A stretch of DNA of 64,000 nt from Panaeolus papilionaceus (taxonomy: Eukaryota; Basidiomycota; Agaricomycetes; Agaricales): positions 1,240,001 through 1,304,000 of the forward strand of contig JADNRZ010000005.1 of assembly GCA_015501605.1 (NCBI GenBank). The letters are read 5' to 3'. This document shows, in pieces, positions 50,501 through 60,106 of this stretch. Position 1 is the first letter of the stretch. Each line of letters starts with the position of its first letter. Below the pieces are notes generated by a model. It was not told the DNA's origin and searched no databases. It saw only the letters and a program-made list of their open reading frames with translations. The translations under genes were made by a program, and so were the position numbers.

Positions 50501-53500
50501 CGGTTCTGTTCCTCATTCAGGGTGAACTTGGCAGCCACTTCATCCATTATCTCGCCCCACTGACCACCAACCGGGGTGTATGTTTTAGACAAATACGAAG
50601 GGCGAGTTATCCAGGCGTCGTTTCTGACTGGTTTCAATTGATTTCTTGTACGTGTGGATCCTGCATTTGGAAGCACGTCCAATGTCGCAAACTTCGCTTT
50701 CCAAAGTCTTGCACTCTCCTTCTTTATATATGCTTCCCATGCACGTGAGTCGCGGTGCTGAGGAGGAACTTTAGGTAGGTCCAGCAACGCATTTGTGTCA
50801 TTCTCCGAGAATGTCCATCCAGCTGTCTTCAATGCGTCCAATGCATCCTCGTGTTCACGTCGTAGGTTAGCCATCAAAGGACCGTCTACTGTCACACATT
50901 CCGATTCATCCACATCATGATTGAGGAGCGCCACACCCTCTGCTGATACCCAATCATCACTGTTAACCTGATCCATGCCATCCACATCAAACGTAGGACC
51001 TCCGTCATCCCCACCCACACCTGTAGCAGCCCTTTTTGCTGCGAAGTCGTCCCTTGCATCGTAGCACTCGTACTTAAGGTTGAAGTTATCCATCAACTCT
51101 CTTTGGCGATCGGTAAACGGATATCTGTTGAAAGCATCTTCCCATGACTCGGACCCAGACTTCAAATCAATACCAGTCCTCCACGGACAAAAAAAAGACA
51201 GCATGGTGCAGCAATAATCCTCATAGTCACCAACATCCCTTCGAGGCAAAGGAGGGCCGATGAAGTTAGGCACATGTGTTGACCTACGATCAGGATCACA
51301 AGCTACCAAGTATGTATTGCTTAGCGGGTGTTCAGGTTGGTATGGGAAGTAGGATAAGTGGGAGTTCGAAGAGCGAGACGCATTTTTTCCCTGGCGCACG
51401 GCACATTGGACCCACTCATACAAGCAGACATTCTCTAGCTCGGTTGGTTGAAACCTATAATCGTCTGTACTCGATTTGGCCATGAAATGTCCTTTCGACC
51501 TAGTCACGGTAACATTTTCGTTGTCTTGTACATTAGAGTAGTCGATGTCTGCATCAGGGTTAGGATCACAATTTTGTTCGATATTACTACTGCATTGAAT
51601 AGACGGCAGTTCGGCATCTTCCGCGTTCTCTAACAACAATTTCCACTGCTTCTGGACGAAGATGATGAACCCTTTCCAATAAAAACAAACAAATTCGTGG
51701 CTTGTATAATGGTCGGGATTCCCTAGTAGAACCAACGCAGCATAGGGAGCTCCTATCTCTGTCTTTGAACTCAGGCTGTTTACCATTTTCACAACCAACT
51801 TTCGAGCACTATTTGTTGGCTCGTCTGTGTTGGTCACTATATCCGCGTTCTTAGTATACGTGTCATACATGATGGAGAACAACTGATGAGTACGAAGGCT
51901 ACTCTTCGTAACGTAGTCCGTCACATATGCAACAGTTGCTTTGACAGCAGTCCCAGACATTAAGCATGTTGTATCTGTGTTACAACGATTGACAGCAGTG
52001 ACAATTGGTGTTACTGTGTTAATCCACTCTTCACGCTTCTTCATATTTATATGCCCTGTGTCGAGTTCAACATTAGACTCCTCAAACAAGGGACGTGGAA
52101 ATCTCGATGTACAATTTCCATTCTCATCAACACATCCTTTCCCAGTAGGATGTTGTCTTGGTAAGGGGTTTTTCCCCTTAGCCTTTTTACTAATTGTATT
52201 ATCCTTCTTTGCGTAACAGCGATGGATGTTTGAACGATACATGATGTCATCTGTACTGCACCAAAAAGCGTCACACCAAATCTTAAATTCGCGGCAGGCG
52301 TCACATACACATCCTTCACCGTTCGTGCACTGCACTTGGGGGGGTGGAATCGGTAATGTGAGTGTAGGGTCTATGTATGTAGAATCCTTGTTAGTGCTCA
52401 CGCAGGTCTCCACACAGGAAGGCGTACCACTGGTAACAACGGCATGCAATGGACTTATTGGAATGGCGAATTCAGGCTTTGTATCGTCTGAACTTGGCCC
52501 TCGCATGTCGACCCGTGCTTGAATATCTTCCATAGACCCTGTATGAAAGTCCCCTACATGACAACTCTCCATGTATGCTAGAAGCGACTTGGTAAAAATG
52601 GAATCTTCGGACATAAGCCTGGTACGAATTTCTTGCAAAGGGAGTGAACCCTCTACCCAAAGGAGGAAGTGCAGATGTAGTGTCATGCGGCCCTGCTGTT
52701 CAACAGTCCCGTAGTATGCGCCTGGCTTTCCAAATGCTCCGTATTGAGGTCCATCTTCATGCCACCCGCAGATGTGCTTGATAAATAATTGTACTAAGTG
52801 ATGAAAAAACCTGGCACAAGCAACGGGATTTCGCGTAATAAGATGCTCTCTTTCTGCGTAACCCTTGATCTGGGGCTTAAATTCAATATCTTTCGAAGCC
52901 CAATAGATGCACAGAGGATGTTTGTTGTCCGCAGGTGTTATGGTTATGAACCAAATCGGAGCACCTTTGAAGCTCAACAGAGACCACAACTCATTCCTCA
53001 TATACTTTCTTTTGGCTATAGATCCATCGACATTGCTTCCAACATATTCAATTTGATCCAGAACTCGAAAGCACTTTTGCTCCTCGGGACTTTGTGGACC
53101 ATATCTTCCTCCAGATTTTAATCGCTCAGAAATCTCCTGCAGTACAACAGGGTCTACTTCTTGAATGTTCTTTGCAATTTGCTCGAAGTCGCGCCGCTTT
53201 ACCATTATGAAACTCTTTGCTGAACTTTGTCTAATCAAAAGGTGATTGAGCATCACAATGAGAAGGTTAGACTCCATCTGGAAACGCTTGTCGTAGTACT
53301 TTAACCACCATCTTAAGTGCTTTTCCTTGTTTATCACACCTTTGTGTCTCGCCTGTCCATGCCCCCCCAGCCCGTAGGGAAATACCCACGGGAACATGCG
53401 GGGGTACAATAAGTCGACATCTCCAAATATTGATTCAGGGTCTTCGGAATGCCCAACTGCCAACAACGATCTACCTTGCTTTAAATGTTTAAGACCTGCG

Positions 53501-55473
53501 GTTTTTCGTTGTAAAGTGGACATCCGTGTGTGGTCATCAGCAGTAAGACCATGTACTGTGAATGGACAAGGCCCTTTGTCTGTACCACGCTCGTCATTGG
53601 TGTCAAATTGACTTTTCATGGACTGAAGAACATTTCCTTCTTCAACGGACGTTTTTTTATACACCACTTCAACTGGAACACCAAATAGAGGATAAGTGTT
53701 CAATGTTTCGTAGTCAATTTCCAAATCGATGTATTGAGCATTATTGAGCTTAAGCCACTCGAGGGCCATTTGCACTCGGTGTCGCCTCACAAGCACCGGA
53801 GTTCTACCTAGATCCTCATCTGAAGGGGGTTTATGACCAGTGAAGAGCACTGCCAAAACTTGGTCTAGTTCTTTAATAGACACAGGTAGCTTATCATACA
53901 TTTTTCGGGTTGGCTGCTCGAAAGCTATTACATTAGCTATCATCTTCGCATGCCCGTTTGAAACTCGAACCACACAGTGATTGTATCGCACACGTGCTAT
54001 CAACGTTTGTTCTGCTAACGTCAAGTCCTTGAGAACTTCAGGCACAACACCTAGCCACAGGCCGTTCGCCAATGACATACGAGGACGAGAACCTGCCTTC
54101 AATGATTGCATGCAGACTGTACACACAGAATCGAGATCGTTCGCCAGAACCGGACCGTTGGTGCTACGCACAGGATACGAACTGTTCGGACGCTCATGTC
54201 TCGTACTCGAAGGATCAATGAGGAGATCGAAATAACCTTCAATTTCTGACAGAGGGGAAAGGTCGCTCTTTAATGTCAGTTGACCGCACACCGCACATCC
54301 TGATTCTTCAATCGCCTCAGGAGCCACTGCTTTACAATAGCCATCCATCATGCGAGCGATATCCTCCATTGTGACTGGAGCAGGTGGAAAATGTTCATGG
54401 GATCCTGTTTCATATGGTTCCCATACAAAAGGTGCAGAAGGAGGTGCCACACTCTGCTGATATTCGTTTGTAAGCATGGCAGGTTTTTTGGGGCGCATAG
54501 AGTGTGATTTTATAATGTAGCAAAGTCTAGGACACGCAGGAGTACAACGGTGTGACAACGCACTTTCAATCAACATTGACTTTGTGGCACGACCTGTCCA
54601 CATAATACCATGAGCATCGCACCATGACTTTAAGCCGACAGCTGTTAGCTTAGGCACCATAGACTGGATGCTAAGATCATATACACATACTTCACCCTCC
54701 GCAATTTCTGTATCTCCATCACCACACAGTCTCCGTACACGAAGGAGGGAGATCCTGTCTTTGGGAGACCAACCCAATGCTGCCAGCTGATTGTCTGTCA
54801 GGAGGTTGGCGTCGAATTGCTTGAAATGCATCACAAAGTCGTCGTCTTCTATGTCAGGCACGCCATTCAGCTTATGGGGCTGCACAAGAACTAAGGACTC
54901 CACACAGGCTGGCGTGCACTCGTGTTCGGAGAGGGTTCGCAGTAATACCGCTTTCAATTGATGCTTACCATTTGGAATACCATGTATAGCCCATAAAGCA
55001 CGTAGATCGTTGACGTCGAGCTTGAAGATAAAGTCTCTAAGGGGCAACACACATGCGATGAACCTATGATCACTGGCAGCTTGCATAAAAGAGCTTAATG
55101 TTGACCTTGTAACCACTTTCCGGATCTCGTACAGTGGATAGGTCAATACGAGGGGTTTTCCATCAACGCCCGTAGCAGATGCAAGCTCGCTCTGATGGAT
55201 CATCCTAATGGAAGAACCACCGCCATATAAAGCTTTACTCGTAGTTTGGGAAGCGTCCTTTTCGGAATGTCCCATGCCTATGGCTGTTATACCTGCAGAC
55301 AAATGCATTGTCTGAGGGTTATATTGTGTATTGCTTTGCTCCATTGACATGTACGAATTTTCGTGCTCTTCAAGGTTATTGTAAAGGTGCAAAGACTGAC
55401 CATGAAAATTTTCGGAGCCCCCACATAAAAGGGAAATCAAGCATGTGATCGTATTCCTCTTATATTATAGAGA
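47585..55473 (-). mobile_element. Helitron, probably autonomous (boundaries approximate)
   Basis: Contains a single intact 7.6-kb Rep/helicase frame on the minus strand. A candidate 5' terminus on the minus strand is TCTCTATAATA ending at 55473, preceded by A as expected for insertion between A and T. The 3' end (CTRR with hairpin) was not found; it should lie between 47585 and 47775. The whole lies between two in-phase pieces of a host gene. Confidence 0.65.
47776..55350 (-). CDS. Helitron Rep/helicase with extra N- and C-terminal domains
   Basis: One intronless frame from ATG 55350 (MSMEQSN) to TAG 47776, about 2524 residues; rolling-circle transposase. N terminus (about residues 115-285) has two SAP-like units each ending H-x-C-T-P-A-C. 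Then the Helitron-like N domain (YPRMFPWVFPYGLGG), a Rep endonuclease with HUH motif LHLHF (DNA 52669-52677) and YVTDYVTK tyrosines (51904-51927). A PIF1-type SF1 helicase follows, with GGMGGTGKS (50409-50436), LLDEMSMVS, LAGDFAQLPP and VYTCLSRG. The last 280 residues (from IGPVWDPDNWSCAFDSW, near 48570) look like a USP-type cysteine protease: Cys, two CxxC/CxC pairs and FHFVCRVV with FGHDGM. No stop or frameshift. Probably active recently. Longer than most fungal Helitron proteins. Confidence 0.85.
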   Translation of the reverse strand: MSMEQSNTQYNPQTMHLSAGITAIGMGHSEKDASQTTSKALYGGGSSIRMIHQSELASATGVDGKPLVLTYPLYEIRKVVTRSTLSSFMQAASDHRFIACVLPLRDFIFKLDVNDLRALWAIHGIPNGKHQLKAVLLRTLSEHECTPACVESLVLVQPHKLNGVPDIEDDDFVMHFKQFDANLLTDNQLAALGWSPKDRISLLRVRRLCGDGDTEIAEGEVCVYDLSIQSMVPKLTAVGLKSWCDAHGIMWTGRATKSMLIESALSHRCTPACPRLCYIIKSHSMRPKKPAMLTNEYQQSVAPPSAPFVWEPYETGSHEHFPPAPVTMEDIARMMDGYCKAVAPEAIEESGCAVCGQLTLKSDLSPLSEIEGYFDLLIDPSSTRHERPNSSYPVRSTNGPVLANDLDSVCTVCMQSLKAGSRPRMSLANGLWLGVVPEVLKDLTLAEQTLIARVRYNHCVVRVSNGHAKMIANVIAFEQPTRKMYDKLPVSIKELDQVLAVLFTGHKPPSDEDLGRTPVLVRRHRVQMALEWLKLNNAQYIDLEIDYETLNTYPLFGVPVEVVYKKTSVEEGNVLQSMKSQFDTNDERGTDKGPCPFTVHGLTADDHTRMSTLQRKTAGLKHLKQGRSLLAVGHSEDPESIFGDVDLLYPRMFPWVFPYGLGGHGQARHKGVINKEKHLRWWLKYYDKRFQMESNLLIVMLNHLLIRQSSAKSFIMVKRRDFEQIAKNIQEVDPVVLQEISERLKSGGRYGPQSPEEQKCFRVLDQIEYVGSNVDGSIAKRKYMRNELWSLLSFKGAPIWFITITPADNKHPLCIYWASKDIEFKPQIKGYAEREHLITRNPVACARFFHHLVQLFIKHICGWHEDGPQYGAFGKPGAYYGTVEQQGRMTLHLHFLLWVEGSLPLQEIRTRLMSEDSIFTKSLLAYMESCHVGDFHTGSMEDIQARVDMRGPSSDDTKPEFAIPISPLHAVVTSGTPSCVETCVSTNKDSTYIDPTLTLPIPPPQVQCTNGEGCVCDACREFKIWCDAFWCSTDDIMYRSNIHRCYAKKDNTISKKAKGKNPLPRQHPTGKGCVDENGNCTSRFPRPLFEESNVELDTGHINMKKREEWINTVTPIVTAVNRCNTDTTCLMSGTAVKATVAYVTDYVTKSSLRTHQLFSIMYDTYTKNADIVTNTDEPTNSARKLVVKMVNSLSSKTEIGAPYAALVLLGNPDHYTSHEFVCFYWKGFIIFVQKQWKLLLENAEDAELPSIQCSSNIEQNCDPNPDADIDYSNVQDNENVTVTRSKGHFMAKSSTDDYRFQPTELENVCLYEWVQCAVRQGKNASRSSNSHLSYFPYQPEHPLSNTYLVACDPDRRSTHVPNFIGPPLPRRDVGDYEDYCCTMLSFFCPWRTGIDLKSGSESWEDAFNRYPFTDRQRELMDNFNLKYECYDARDDFAAKRAATGVGGDDGGPTFDVDGMDQVNSDDWVSAEGVALLNHDVDESECVTVDGPLMANLRREHEDALDALKTAGWTFSENDTNALLDLPKVPPQHRDSRAWEAYIKKESARLWKAKFATLDVLPNAGSTRTRNQLKPVRNDAWITRPSYLSKTYTPVGGQWGEIMDEVAAKFTLNEEQNRAFRIIGNHASTISPDQLLMHLGGMGGTGKSCVIHALVNYFNRRDEPYRFVLLGPTGTAAALIGGSTYHSFLGLGRSTRYRSGRDPSLEDLRERLRGVEYILLDEMSMVSCDHLALISSRLAAATQRPEPFGGLHVILAGDFAQLPPIHGKALYSRNISMLKSARTKLPQETAALGKHYWLQFTCVVILKQNMRQLGNSPREVAFRRALENLRYKVCTKEDIALLESRVAEINPGLSLDNAPWKNVSIITARNCDKDLFNDVHATRFANEVGQPLHEFFSEDRIVSTNRVQVPQQAKPQVGSKTLDPSDQVRLWMQPPDTSDQIAGCLKLCLGMPVMIRYNQATELCITRGQEGRVVGWTSSDIKGFKNRRKLEVLFVELINPPKSVRVEKLPENVVPITCQTQSVPARLPSDRVIRISRTQVPILPNFGMTDYASQGKGRAINVVDVARCRTFHGVYTCLSRGLTLDGTLIVRSFSHSQVTGELDGALRQEFRDLNYLDLITKLWFEGELPHDIIGETRQDTINNYRAWRACDEEQDWHPVIRGKDEPDVVPTKKPNIAFKVKNDTLTAVEELMRKRRWNHKDEDHTTSQSNMSIPPMKKFRYVSTESESSKENSLLSNDLPGASPVPVSIGPVWDPDNWSCAFDSWIFLLHNVLKCGSLDFITRLSEYSLPMKICISALSRVGTTDEFTPTHARDAWQQFMMNAYPSTYTYGRQGVDLLQLTSHLLNSGNLSDDVLVKCEKCCQSAAIKSFGIVPLRRYNAVSYRAHSIADDILRRQSSVGRCSCGGRAYISHEYSDLLCFEVMRRSDSVPVKLDRSVHIESIGEYHLVGIIYYSDFHFVCRVVSEDGSVFGHDGMKGASATYHGDINASDQVELETWGGFRPCIALYTNHILIMRNVRDFGVSRV

Positions 55474-55547
55474 TGACATGAATTCATTTGTGTGTGTTTG
55501 CGCCTTCCTGAATTCAAATTATAATAACTACAGAAGATATAAGCTAG

Positions 55548-55803
55548 AAGTGTCATGAGCGCTATACAAGCCCTGATGCAAATTAACGAGATCAGGACAA
55601 GCGTGAACGTTTACTTAGAGGCTCATCTACAGATGAATCGGAATCTTAAGAAAAGGTGAGTACATTGTTAGGACCGGTAAGCTACGCGACTAACCAGTAT
55701 TGTCCTCGTCAGAGATAAAAGCCCCACAGTTGCTGGCCAAACCCCGTTCGTGCGTGGAGTCCCAGTCACTCCATCCATCGTCAAAAAGGCTGACACATTC
55801 TAG
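55548..55803 (+). CDS. Unrecognised gene, 3' part; resumes past the Helitron
   Basis: Exons 55548-55655 and 55713-55803. Acceptor AAGCTAG|AAGTGTC matches the phase of donor 47581 so that GA + A gives Glu and the frame reads SVMSAIQALMQINEIRT, helical like the 5' part, then TPFVRGVPVTPSIVKK and TAG 55801. It also has its own ATG (55555), so it could be a separate tiny gene. The in-phase join across 8 kb favours one host gene with the Helitron in its intron. Confidence 0.5.
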
Positions 55804-55824
55804 TTTCCCAGATCATATTATCAC

Positions 55825-58800
55825 TTAAAGCACCATATTTAAAACGGCAAAGTACTCACGTCTCTTGGGGAAAGGAGCTAATGCATCTTCTGTTTCTTTC
55901 AGATCGGCCTTCCAACGACTGTCTAAGGGCTCCATGTCTTTCGTGTCTTGACCGGATTTTTTGTGGGTGATATACGACGTAGCGATCGTGTTTGGAAGGC
56001 CGTCGACGGAGAAAGTTTTGGACACAACAGTGTTGAACAGATCTGCATCACGAAAAGAAGGATCCAGTACTCCCAACTTCTCCGCGCGACCAAGGTGAAT
56101 GTTCACATCGGCAAGAAGAGCACCGCATGTTTCCAGAATGTCCTGCAACGATAGGTAGTTGTTGGGTGCTCCGCAGCGTGTGTCAGCGATGTCGTAGTGG
56201 TGAAACAACCACTTCAACATATGATAAGCCAAGCCTCTCACATATATGTAGCAATCACAGTCAAAGATGCGCATGTGCGTATAGGCGAACCGGGAAAGGG
56301 ACTTCTTCATCTCCGGACGACTGACTTTTGCGAGAGTGTCCTTATGTTGGTAGGTAGCTGGATCAAAAACGCTCAGGCATATGCCCAATAGACACACCAC
56401 AATAAACGAAGAACAGCCGTTCACTGTTAGAATGTCAGGAAGATGGTCCCATGCATGGTCTGACACGATGATTAGCCTGCAGTGCATCCGAGGGTACTGG
56501 TCAGGACTCACCATCTGTATCAAACCTTTCCAAAACAAATGCAGCGTAATAGAACATCAACAAACGCCAAAGTAGGGTGCGGGATACAACATAGGACACA
56601 TTTGAGGGTGAGTTGCTGGTCGCGAACGTTTGCATCAATCCTTGGAGAGAGTTGGCCATGGTGGATGTGCTGTAAAACAGTCCACCCTGAACGATGCTGT
56701 TTTCCAAGGAGAAGGTCATCCTCCATGTGTTGGGCTTTAAGAACCTATTTTAAAATTCAGAGGATATCAGCAAGCCATCACATAGGACATAAAAGGTGAT
56801 GGCTGGCGCTCACAATTTCATACCGGGGGTCAGCCAGACATATTCATAAGCCCAAAAATCGGAACGTGGATCAAACCAGGGAGTATTGGGAAGGAAAGGA
56901 GAAAGATGGGAAGACGAAGAGTCAATTTTCATTGAGGCAACGATGCATAGTTGACCGCCTGCTGTAACCTCCAAAAAAGATCCAAACCCATTCTGACCCG
57001 GGTTCATCCATGAGACAGCGCCCTTTAAACTAATTTGAGACCAAGCGGTCTGCGCATAAGGGAAAAGTGCGTCAAGAGGGCACATGAAAAGACCTCTTGT
57101 ATAACTCCAAGCGGCTGCATCGGAGGAGAGAGGATGGGAATCGACATGTTGAATGCCGATTGGTAGCTTTGCTGATTGGAGGATCTTTGCATTTGGGTCC
57201 TCCGAGCACAGATACAGCTGCATCAGTGTGCCATGGCATAGAGCAGGCTTGGTACCACCGTCAGACAAGTCTGCGTATAGACAAGAAAATAGTCAAGCAA
57301 TTTGAATTTAATATGATGTAGGAAAAAGTTAAATACCTTCGATATCGATAATAGTGCCTAAAGGGAGGAGGTTGTTCAGTGCCTCTCTGTTGAACAGACA
57401 ATGATGGGACAAAGGACCGGAAAACAACAGGTGCTTGTTAGTAAACGACGATAGAAGGTATTGAGGATTTGTAATTTGTGCCGCGTCTATCATTTTGATG
57501 GCAGAGGCACCATCGCTCAGATGCGGGGGTCGTAATCTGCCGTGTCCCAGGTCCACGTAATGGCATTTCAGGGTGTCTTCCCATTTGATCAGATAATCTC
57601 TTGTCAAAGCATCCTACAGTGTGTTACGACGTGCGATGAATAAAAGATGGAAGCCTTACATGAAATGCAATGTCTATGCAATATTCCTCCCCTTCAGTCT
57701 TGAAGAAATTGAAGGAGTGCGTGAAAGGCTGAAGAAATGCGTCAATATCGAAAAACCAAAATAGTATGCGGCAAGGAGACATATCACCAACCTTGGGGAC
57801 ACCCACAGTGTTAAGGTTGTTTCGGGGCACGTTGAAAAACCCACGGCTCATTGGCCACACCTGGAGGCTTGACTCGTCCACGGTCTCATTGGCGAGAAGA
57901 GTCGGATGAACTCCAGTGGGAGGCACCATATTTCCAAAACGAGACCACACTTTGGCGGCTGGCAATCCAGCAAGATACTCCTTTAGAGACATGTAGGTTT
58001 TCACCGTGTCATTGACGTCGCCTAAGTAGGTGTCGTTCTCATTGGAGATAGTCTTTTTACGTTTTGAACGTCTGGGACCATTTTTGGCAGTGTTGGTTCC
58101 AGAATTTCCCTTGGACGCATCGGGCTCAACATTACGAGGAGTAAGCGGAGGAGTGGGTGAATGTGAAGAGTCGTGAGCAGACAGGCATATGTTGTGTTGG
58201 GACAAAGTGGGCGAGTAACGATTTGAGGTTGAAGCTTGTTTACCATCAGAATGAATTTGTGGTGATGCAGCAGCTGATGGATGTTGCACAGATACTACGT
58301 CTACCCTTGGATCAGGCTGCTCAGAAACGTTGTGATGGGTACTGTTTTGGGGAAGGTCCTGTCCCACAGGCGATGTAGAATCGTTGATACTGGGATTGAG
58401 TAAATTTAAACGCGAGCGATCTGTATAGCAGTCATAAGTAATGGTAGAAACTACCAAAGACAATTCAATGCACGCACCGCAACTAAACCAAGCCAAATCA
58501 TTATCATCAATGGACCCAACCAGATTCTCCAGAAGACCCGCGAGCATCGGAATCGCCTCCGGTAACGTCTGCTCAGCGCGAGCCAGCTGAAACAATGTGT
58601 TCCATATAATAGACTCCATAGACCGAATGGACGGAGGTTTGTCATTCCCCAAACAAATTGAAAGCTGTGTGGAAGCACGTTAAATGCCAATTAAGTGCCA
58701 ATTTTATAACCTTTACTTACGTGAAGAAGGGATTTACGGTCCCATGCATGTTGATACAATTTAAAATTGCATAGTAGAAAAATTGGTGATACCAGGGTAG

Positions 58801-59650
58801 CGACATGAAGGGGTAGACGAAACACTAAGGGAGAGCATTTCAAGGATAGTATTGGTTCGTGGTCTGGATGGCTGTGTGCAATGAGTTTGTAATAGGCTTA
58901 CAAGTGAACAATATACGTACTCTTGGTCGCTGACGATGTCATCCTCCAAGTCGGGAAGAGCCCCATTTTCCGCAAAATTCTGTCGCAACAAGTAGGTGAG
59001 ATAGGTGACAGCCATTTGTATGTTGAGGTAGACCCGGTGAGCATCCATTGAAGAGCACAGTGCATTGATAGTTTGATACTGATATCGTAGCGGGTCGTCT
59101 TTCGCCGAAGCTAAGGGAAGGGGGAAAGCAGGAGAGGATTTGCCAATACACCTGATGAAAGACTTGACAACAGAGCCCCAACCTCTGAGCCTTTTGTCAA
59201 AAACGGCTGGGGGAGAGAAGTCGGTGAGCGTGGTGCGCGCAAGTAAGTTGGATGTGTGTTGAAATTTATGAGCGTAGCAAATGTCTAAAATGCGGAGGGC
59301 ACAAATGATTGACACCATACGGACGGTATCGGATAGGGTTGGCTTTGGAGGAGAAACATCCACGGTACTATCATCAACTTCGAAGAGACAACGAAGAGAT
59401 TTGGAGATGACATCCTGACCCTTCAAAAGTGCAGCTCCATAGGTCTTCACAGACACTATTAGAGTCTTTGAGAAATTAGATGCGCTGACTGTAAAGATTT
59501 GGACGAGATACATACTTGAGCGTTGTCCAACATATTTATGTCACCATAGTGCATAGCGAATAGGTCGCTCTCCCAGGGATATTTCTTCAGAACCCGGGAT
59601 CGATGAAAAAGCGACTCTATAATATTCTGAGGACCGTCTTTCGCAGACAT
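55825..59650 (-). CDS. Lineage-specific protein with JmjC-like cupin, ligands degenerate
   Basis: ATG 59650 (MSAKDGPQN); about ten exons to TAA at 55825, with some boundaries provisional. N-terminal helical part (DTVRMVSIICALRILDIC), then a Ser/Pro/Thr-rich basic linker with KR-rich run (RRSKRKKTIS). A conserved block follows (VPKVGDMSPCRILFWFFDID, FNFFKTEGEEYCIDIAF), then HYVDLGHGRLRPP and a cupin: VSWMNPGQNGFGSFLEV, GGQLCIVASMKI, WAYEYVWLTPGMKLFLKPNTWRM, NSIVQGGLFYS. JmjC dioxygenases have H-x-D in the first strand and His where this protein has Trp (PNTWRM), so iron binding is probably lost. The C-terminal part (from VNMDG-like PQYPRMH) is helical. Function unknown; possibly a non-catalytic relative of histone/DNA-linked oxygenases. 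Confidence 0.55.
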
Positions 59651-60106
59651 AGTTATTGATGAAAGTCGAAAGTAAGAGAATGAAGATTACTGAGAGGTGA
59701 ATCATCATTTATTGCACGATGAGACATTTGCACGAAAGGAATGAGGCGGAGAGCAACAATCCGCCGAATTGTTATTATTTCCATGTAGGGATGGACATGT
59801 ATGCTACATCGTTATTTTCGAAGGGAGTTGATTATGTCGTCCATGATATGTAAAGTAAATTTTGGGTTGAAAGCATGATGAAAGGATTGGGCATGGACGA
59901 AGAAACGAAGACCACGTTAATTTGTGCGTGTTTGCGTGGTAGGTAAGTTGATCAACCCCTTAATACCAGTACACTTGCAGTCTTGTTCAAATACCAGCCG
60001 CAGATAGGTAGAAGTATAGCAAAGTTCAAGATATTATTTAGTGAGATGGGGTTGAAAATAACAAAATATAACTTATATACTAGATAAAGCTGGAGAACGT
60101 TAATGT
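59651..60106. other. Intergenic between two lineage-specific genes
   Basis: 456 bp holding the promoter of the JmjC-like gene; no element recognised. Confidence 0.45.
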
